Source of the DNA: an uncultured Clostridia bacterium
GTDB taxonomy: Bacteria; Bacillota; Clostridia; UBA1381
DNA: 11,644 nt
Direction of reading: 5' to 3'
Assembly: GCA_934454035.1 (NCBI GenBank)
Contig: CAKSFY010000066.1
Coordinates: forward strand, 1 to 11,644
Made by a program: the position numbers and the translations under genes. Below, piece by piece: positions 6,921 through 11,644 of the stretch (its first letter is position 1; every line of letters begins with the position of its first letter). The notes under the pieces were generated by a model. That model had not been told where the DNA came from. It ran no database searches and was given only the letters and a program-made list of their open reading frames with translations.

Positions 6921-9752
6921 TTATTTTGTTTCACTGTATAAAACAGTTTTTGTATCTGTATCATAAACTGTAATTTCAACGGTGTCTGCGTCGGCTGCAT
7001 TTATTGTCCCCGAGAAATTACTGTTTTTATTTGCATCAAGTACTCTTTGGCAATATGCCATTCCCGCAAGTGTGCCGTTATTATCCCTTGCAGCAACGGA
7101 AATTGTTATATTTTTACTTAAAATATACGAATATGTAATATTAAAATCAACGCTCTGCTTTTTAATATCTGTCGTTACATTCACCGAAGGTTTATCCGTT
7201 TTTTCTTTCAAAATCATCGGCTCATACGGCTTTAAAGCAATTTTCCCGTCATATTCGGATAAATCATACAAATTTATATATTTTCCGTTAACGGTTACGG
7301 TTTTATTTGTGTCCGTCACATTTGTTAAAGCGATAATATTATTTCCGTCATAACTTGCTTTTTTCAAATCTATTCCGCTTGCCGGACTTCCGTTTTCATA
7401 TACAAACGATGTACTTTCTCCAAAGCTTGAATATGCTGCGTTAAAACTTGCCGCCGTGCGGCCGCTTAAATAATACGCATTATTTTTTATGTACTCTCTG
7501 TCTGCACTTGATGTCGGAATTTTATATTCCGAATAAGCAAGCGAATTGCTTCCGTCAATGATTACATGTCCCCCTGCCCTTATGAAGTTTGCTATCTCGG
7601 CTGCGGATTCTTCCGGCAAGCACTGTACATCAGGCAAAACAAGCGTTTTGTAGCCGGAAATTTTTTCCGGATGTCTTTCGGTAACAAATCCTATTTTATG
7701 TCCCAGAGCATTAAGTGCCGCATAATCATTTTCCAAGGCTGTCTCATAAGTGCTTGTGTTCATTATCCTCGAAGCCTTTGAATAAAAAATTGCGGTATCC
7801 TTATCTGGTGTTACAAAAGCTGCCAATTCATTATTCACTCTTTTTAAATCCAGCATGGACTGTCCTGCCTTATATGTTGCATACGGAAAATATTTAAACA
7901 GTGTGGTTATATCGTCCAACGGTCTTTGCCAGGTCCAAAGCGACGAGCCGCACAGTCCGTGCACCGCTCCGTTTAAAAGTTCATATCTGACATTCTGCGC
8001 GGTTTCATCTGCAAATGTACTGTTGTAGTCGGTTATTACATGATCCTCGGAATTATAGACAGGCTTATCCGTAACCGACGAAAGAAAATCATACCACATC
8101 ATAGTTCCGAGTCTTGACCGCGGCTGCGAAACATATGTCGCGGCGTCATTGCCTGCAATGTCGCAAAATTCCGCAAAAAGCTCCGCGTCTGTTCCGAACA
8201 ATGTCTTTGCCACTGCAGCACCGTCATAGAGGAAAAGATAATCCTGCATTTTTGAATGAACAGGTAAATCCGGCCTTACAGTTTTGACGCTTTGCGCAAG
8301 CATTTTGTGCCAATCGGCAAATACTTCTTCGTTAAAAAGCATATAATCGTAATACATCGGGTCAGCCTGCGGATATCCGCTTGTATCCTTCAGATATGAC
8401 GGAATATTTACTTCGCTGAAACTTGAATAACTTTTACCGTGCGCACTGTTGAGGCTTGATATACTGTCGGAATATTTTTCTCTCATCCATTCCCTGAACA
8501 AAGGATTAAAATAATCGTACAAGCCCGAACTGCAATAATTCGGCTCGTTTGAAAGGCATACACTGTCAATATTTTTTGCAAGCGACAACACAAACTCTAT
8601 ATGATCCTGCACCATTTGTCTGTATTGAGGTTGGTTTATATTGAATGAATATCCGTACGGACTGTTGTTCTTTAAATCCGGATATGTATTGTACATAAAA
8701 TCAGGAACATAATGCGGCGAAAGCAAAAGGTCAATTGAATATCCTTTCTCATGCGCAGTATTAATTCTGTTTATAAGCGGTATTAAATTATCGGTGTGCA
8801 TATAATAATTGCCTGCCGTTTCAAAATCTCCGTTTTTTATGGCATTTTCATTTGTTCTCATATTTCGCAGTTCGATATTATCTATATCAACCGATGAACC
8901 GTAGTCTACGGAAATCATAAAATTAATATAATATTGGTCGGAAGATGTAGTAAAAATATTTGTATACGTTTTTTTTGTTGTTCCTGCATCGGTTGTCAAT
9001 ACATTGGATTCACTGCCGAAACCGTCCTTAAAAAGCTTAATTCTTGTACTGCCCTCGGAAACCGCGTCAAACGACCACTTGTATCTTTTTCCCGGCTCAA
9101 CCGGCACGATTTGCGATAAAAGCACATACTTATCCGCCTCGCTTGAACGGTTGTTTACACGCAGCACTTTTCCGCCGTCTTTTTCCGCTATTAACGTATC
9201 GGCGTCGCAGCCGTTATTATTTAAAACCTTCCACATATATATACTGCTCGGAGAAACAGTGGAATTAGGTCCTATCTCAACCTGAATATTGTCGCTTCCG
9301 ATTGCTTTGAGTTCGTCCGCGTCGGCAAAGGTATCGGTAAAATGCCCGAACCCGACGGAAAACAAAGGCTCGCCTGCTGAATTTGTAAATATATTTCCGC
9401 TTATTTTTCTTGTACCGTCGGCAGCAAACAAAACAGACGGCAAAGAATTTTTACTCCCGTCCAGATATGAATTAAGCTTGTTTTTTGTATCGCTGTATAT
9501 TTTTGTCATACTCTCGGTATTATAGCTCTTCTGAGAGGATGATAATGAGCTGTTTTGACTGTCCTCCGCTTCATAAGGAATAAATGTATCGAACACGCTT
9601 GCGGCAGACTTTTCGTAATCAACCGAGATGCCTTGCCTTTCACACTCTTCAATCAAGCTCTTCAGTTCTTGGGACTGCTCGCTGCGAGTCGCCGCAAAAG
9701 TACTTGAATTAAAGCAGCATAAAGCCAAAAATAAAGGAATAATTTTTTTCAT
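6921..9752 (-). CDS. Secreted GH42-like (clan GH-A) glycosidase with inserted carbohydrate-binding domain
   Basis: Protein of 943 residues. The start MKKIIPLFLALCCFNSSTFA is a signal peptide with likely cleavage after TFA (residue 20). A Ser/Gln/Asn-rich region lies near 64-78. Barrel sequence appears to begin near 130 (FSVGFGHFTDTFADADELKAIG in two parts). Residues about 165-313 resemble a jelly-roll binding module of the CenC/CBM4-9 kind (YKWSFDAVSEGSTRIKLF, then SVDIDNIELR and NAIKNGDFE). The barrel resumes at about 320 (INTAHEKGYSIDLLLSPHYV). SNEPNY places the acid/base at E403, and VYNSEDHVI the nucleophile at E569, a spacing usual for clan GH-A. LWTWQRPLDD at 605-614 and a GATase-like domain at about 650-740 (TLVLPDVQCLPEESA, AGGHVIIDG) resemble the GH42 beta-galactosidase layout. 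A small beta domain ends the protein (about 855-943). There is no SLH domain, so the protein is released or weakly bound. The ribosome site AAAAGGAG is 8 bases from the ATG. The substrate is unknown; beta-galactosidase is only one option. Confidence 0.8.
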   Translation of the reverse strand: MKKIIPLFLALCCFNSSTFAATRSEQSQELKSLIEECERQGISVDYEKSAASVFDTFIPYEAEDSQNSSLSSSQKSYNTESMTKIYSDTKNKLNSYLDGSKNSLPSVLFAADGTRKISGNIFTNSAGEPLFSVGFGHFTDTFADADELKAIGSDNIQVEIGPNSTVSPSSIYMWKVLNNNGCDADTLIAEKDGGKVLRVNNRSSEADKYVLLSQIVPVEPGKRYKWSFDAVSEGSTRIKLFKDGFGSESNVLTTDAGTTKKTYTNIFTTSSDQYYINFMISVDYGSSVDIDNIELRNMRTNENAIKNGDFETAGNYYMHTDNLIPLINRINTAHEKGYSIDLLLSPHYVPDFMYNTYPDLKNNSPYGYSFNINQPQYRQMVQDHIEFVLSLAKNIDSVCLSNEPNYCSSGLYDYFNPLFREWMREKYSDSISSLNSAHGKSYSSFSEVNIPSYLKDTSGYPQADPMYYDYMLFNEEVFADWHKMLAQSVKTVRPDLPVHSKMQDYLFLYDGAAVAKTLFGTDAELFAEFCDIAGNDAATYVSQPRSRLGTMMWYDFLSSVTDKPVYNSEDHVITDYNSTFADETAQNVRYELLNGAVHGLCGSSLWTWQRPLDDITTLFKYFPYATYKAGQSMLDLKRVNNELAAFVTPDKDTAIFYSKASRIMNTSTYETALENDYAALNALGHKIGFVTERHPEKISGYKTLVLPDVQCLPEESAAEIANFIRAGGHVIIDGSNSLAYSEYKIPTSSADREYIKNNAYYLSGRTAASFNAAYSSFGESTSFVYENGSPASGIDLKKASYDGNNIIALTNVTDTNKTVTVNGKYINLYDLSEYDGKIALKPYEPMILKEKTDKPSVNVTTDIKKQSVDFNITYSYILSKNITISVAARDNNGTLAGMAYCQRVLDANKNSNFSGTINAADADTVEITVYDTDTKTVLYSETK

Positions 9753-9780
9753 GTTTTTTTCTCCTTTTTATGCACTTTTA

Positions 9781-9819
9781 GGGCGCTCCTATGCGGGATT
9801 TTCCGCATAGGACACGCCC
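9781..9819. repeat. Intercistronic stem-loop between the two GH42-like genes
   Basis: CCTATGCGG (9788-9796) pairs with CCGCATAGG (9803-9811), extended beyond a small internal loop by GGGCG (9781-9785) with CGCCC (9815-9819). It begins 7 bases after the stop of the SLH-bearing gene. On the minus strand it is followed by TAAAAGTGC with no U-run, so it should not stop transcription into the next gene. On the plus strand it is followed by GTTTGTTTT, a weak terminator form for antisense transcripts. A role in mRNA processing or stability between the two genes is possible. Confidence 0.6.
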
Positions 9820-9826
9820 GTTTGTT

Positions 9827-11644
9827 TTATAAGTCCTTCATAAATCTTCCGATTAATGCCGCCGCTTCGGCTCTTGTTGAGGTATTGTTCGGCAGCAGCT
9901 TTCCGTTGTCGCCCTTTACCCAACCCATGCCGATTGCCTTTTCGACATATATCTTAAATTTTTCTCCTATATCTCCGATATCGGAAAATGTATCTGTCTG
10001 ATTTTGCAAAAGACTCTTTCCCTTATACTCATATACCTTTGCAAGAACGGTCATAATTTCTTCACGCGTAATCGCTTTATTCGGATTTATTTCCGTTCCG
10101 TTTTTCATCTCATCGCATAATCCCAATTTTTCCGCTTTTGAGATTACCGCCGCAAACCAATCACCGTCCGAAACATCAGAAAAGCCCGTAATTTTTGAGC
10201 CGGTTTCCTCGCCTATGGCTTTTAAGCAAAGAGTCAGGAACTCTGCTCTGGTAATTTTGCTGTTCGGAGCAAAGCGTGATGCTGAAACTCCGTTTACGAT
10301 TTTTTCGCTTGCAAGCACCTTAACCTCGTCCTCGCTCCAATGTCCGTAGGTGTCGAAAAACGTGTTATCGGTTTCAATCTCGAGCAAAACCGGGGAATAC
10401 GGCTTAAGCTCAATATCTCTGCCAATCTCTGTCCGGGTTCTCAATTCTTTTGCCGATTCAATTACTTTACCGTTAATTTCAAGATTTACTGTAATCGGAG
10501 TATCGATATTATAGTTATTTATATTAACATAGATTTTACCGTCTCTGACGCCGTACATCCACTCTGTATTATCGGTTGTTTCGCCGGTTGCGGTATCAAC
10601 AAGGCGCATATACTGTCTGTTGTTTTCTTTTAGGAAGCTTTCCACAATATCCGAAAATTCCTTGTCCGACGGTTCTGCCAGGAAGTTTCCGTCCGCTTTG
10701 CACTCAGCAGTTTTTGAATTTGCAAAAATGTAATCTCTAACCGCTTTGTCATTTTCGGTTTCGGTCTCCTCGGTATACTTTAAGCTATCGCTGCCCAAAA
10801 TTAATACTTTGCCGCCATTTTCGATAAATTCTTTTATTTTCGCCGTTGCAGCAGCCGTACAATGAACCGCATGAGGGATTATAAGCATATCGCAATCGTT
10901 AATTTTCTCTATTTGCTCTTCATTAATTATCATCGGATGCTTTCCGTTATACTCGCATGCCTCATATGCCTTATAAACGGCGTTCATATAATCGGTCTGG
11001 AATACTCTTGACGAAATTGAATAAAGTATCGCAACGTCTCTTTTTTCATCTCTTACCGCGCTCACCTCATATGCGTATCTGTTTAAATCCAGAACAACAT
11101 CGCTTACTGCCGCAACGCAGTCCGGGCGATCCAGGAACAATCCGTTGAAAATGCTCTGAGAATTTCCGTTTGCTCTCGACCATGTCCAGACATTGCTGAT
11201 TGTTCTTCCGTGGAACGCACCCTGCCAAAGATCCGTATTTACAAAATCCGCATAAAAATCATTGTAGGTTGTATCCTGGTCGAATATTATATGGTCCTCA
11301 GCATTTGCAACGGGAGCGTTTCTCAATGAAGTCTGGTAATCGTAGTAAAAGCTTTTTTCAAGCTCGCCCTCTTCTCCTGCCTTTACCCAGTTCGGATAAA
11401 GAATACAGTCGTTTCCGTTAATTTCGCTGAACTCGGCATAAGGCTCGGGATTCATACCGAAATATGTCTTATATCTTCTGTCGATACCCTGGTGATCCTG
11501 TTCACCCAAAGTATTCATTATTTTTACATGAACAGGCTTATCGGTATACTCACGGATAATTTCTTTCATCCATCTGTACCATTCGGCAAACTGTTCATCA
11601 TTGAACTTGGTATAGTCGTAATATCTCATATCATAGGATTGTGT
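9827..11644 (-). CDS. Cell-wall-anchored GH42-like glycosidase with three SLH domains, 5' end outside window
   Basis: The frame is open to the right edge (Thr-Gln-Ser-Tyr-Asp before the first visible Met at 11627-11629), so the start and roughly the first half lie outside. At least 605 residues are visible. Numbering from that Met, residues 1-200 are the second half of a clan GH-A barrel. The nucleophile is E111 in NAEDHII, followed by NVWTWSRANG at 146-155. Residues about 195-300 are a GATase-like domain (MLIIPHAVH, GGKVLILGS), and about 350-420 a small beta domain. Three SLH domains close the protein: about 424-472 (HWSEDEVKVLA, ITRAEF), 482-536 (FSDVSDGDWF, ITREEI) and 547-600 (FSDIGDIGEKF, STRAEA). 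SLH domains bind pyruvylated secondary cell-wall polymer, placing the enzyme at the surface. The catalytic part is clearly paralogous to the next gene, for example YYDY followed by FAEW here and YYDY followed by FADW there. The signal peptide and acid/base residue must be outside the window. Confidence 0.88.
   Translation of the reverse strand, partial: TQSYDMRYYDYTKFNDEQFAEWYRWMKEIIREYTDKPVHVKIMNTLGEQDHQGIDRRYKTYFGMNPEPYAEFSEINGNDCILYPNWVKAGEEGELEKSFYYDYQTSLRNAPVANAEDHIIFDQDTTYNDFYADFVNTDLWQGAFHGRTISNVWTWSRANGNSQSIFNGLFLDRPDCVAAVSDVVLDLNRYAYEVSAVRDEKRDVAILYSISSRVFQTDYMNAVYKAYEACEYNGKHPMIINEEQIEKINDCDMLIIPHAVHCTAAATAKIKEFIENGGKVLILGSDSLKYTEETETENDKAVRDYIFANSKTAECKADGNFLAEPSDKEFSDIVESFLKENNRQYMRLVDTATGETTDNTEWMYGVRDGKIYVNINNYNIDTPITVNLEINGKVIESAKELRTRTEIGRDIELKPYSPVLLEIETDNTFFDTYGHWSEDEVKVLASEKIVNGVSASRFAPNSKITRAEFLTLCLKAIGEETGSKITGFSDVSDGDWFAAVISKAEKLGLCDEMKNGTEINPNKAITREEIMTVLAKVYEYKGKSLLQNQTDTFSDIGDIGEKFKIYVEKAIGMGWVKGDNGKLLPNNTSTRAEAAALIGRFMKDL

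Noticed and set aside
9690..9752. Signal sequence of the 943-residue glycosidase as a lipoprotein signal
   Set aside because: The cysteines follow L-A-L, and leucine at -1 does not fit a lipobox. STFA followed by A is a good type I cleavage site.
1..11644. tRNA, rRNA, CRISPR arrays, insertion sequences or phage genes
   Set aside because: I read both strands for these and saw no transposase, integrase, regularly spaced repeats or structural RNA genes.

Overview
The window (11,644 bases, AT-rich, every supported gene on the minus strand) looks like chromosomal DNA of a Gram-positive, low-GC anaerobe of the Clostridia. Support comes from strong AGGAG-type ribosome sites, Lys/Asn/Ile-rich proteins, and a surface protein ending in three S-layer homology (SLH) domains beside carbohydrate-active enzymes. 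A gut or rumen fibre degrader would fit, but the sequence does not fix genus or species.

Right part (about 4653-11644), read right to left: a glycan-degrading operon. It begins with a gene cut by the right window edge. This gene encodes the C-terminal half of a clan GH-A, GH42-like glycosidase anchored to the cell wall by SLH domains. Next comes a second, paralogous GH42-like enzyme with a signal peptide but no SLH domains (6921-9752). Last comes a 705-residue enzyme without a signal peptide, which I recognise as a DUF6259-type putative glycoside hydrolase (4779-6896). Gaps are 74 and 24 bases, and a perfect 13-bp stem with U-tract closes the unit at 4653-4688. The layout suggests two extracellular enzymes that trim a glycan outside the cell and a cytoplasmic enzyme acting on imported fragments. 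The substrate cannot be read from the sequence.

Middle (4374-4778): a 405-base intergenic region with the terminator, a near-consensus sigma-70 type promoter (TTGCAA, 17 bases, TATAAT) pointing left, and a leader that starts with a long AT-rich inverted repeat followed by seven T, a possible attenuator.

Left part (133-4373), read right to left: a surface-polysaccharide operon. The order is a GT4-like glycosyltransferase, a hexapeptide-repeat acyltransferase broken by a frameshift at a run of nine G, a Wzx-type flippase, and a CapE/FnlA-type UDP-GlcNAc 4,6-dehydratase (5-inverting). Genes are overlapping or 2-11 bases apart. The dehydratase points to a sugar of the UDP-L-FucNAc route or a related 6-deoxy-amino sugar in a lipid-linked repeat unit that the flippase exports. 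The partner enzymes CapF and CapG are not in the window.

The most notable observations are the G9 tract that switches off the acyltransferase (phase variation or sequencing error), the leader hairpin before the polysaccharide operon, and the three-enzyme glycan locus containing an uncharacterised family.
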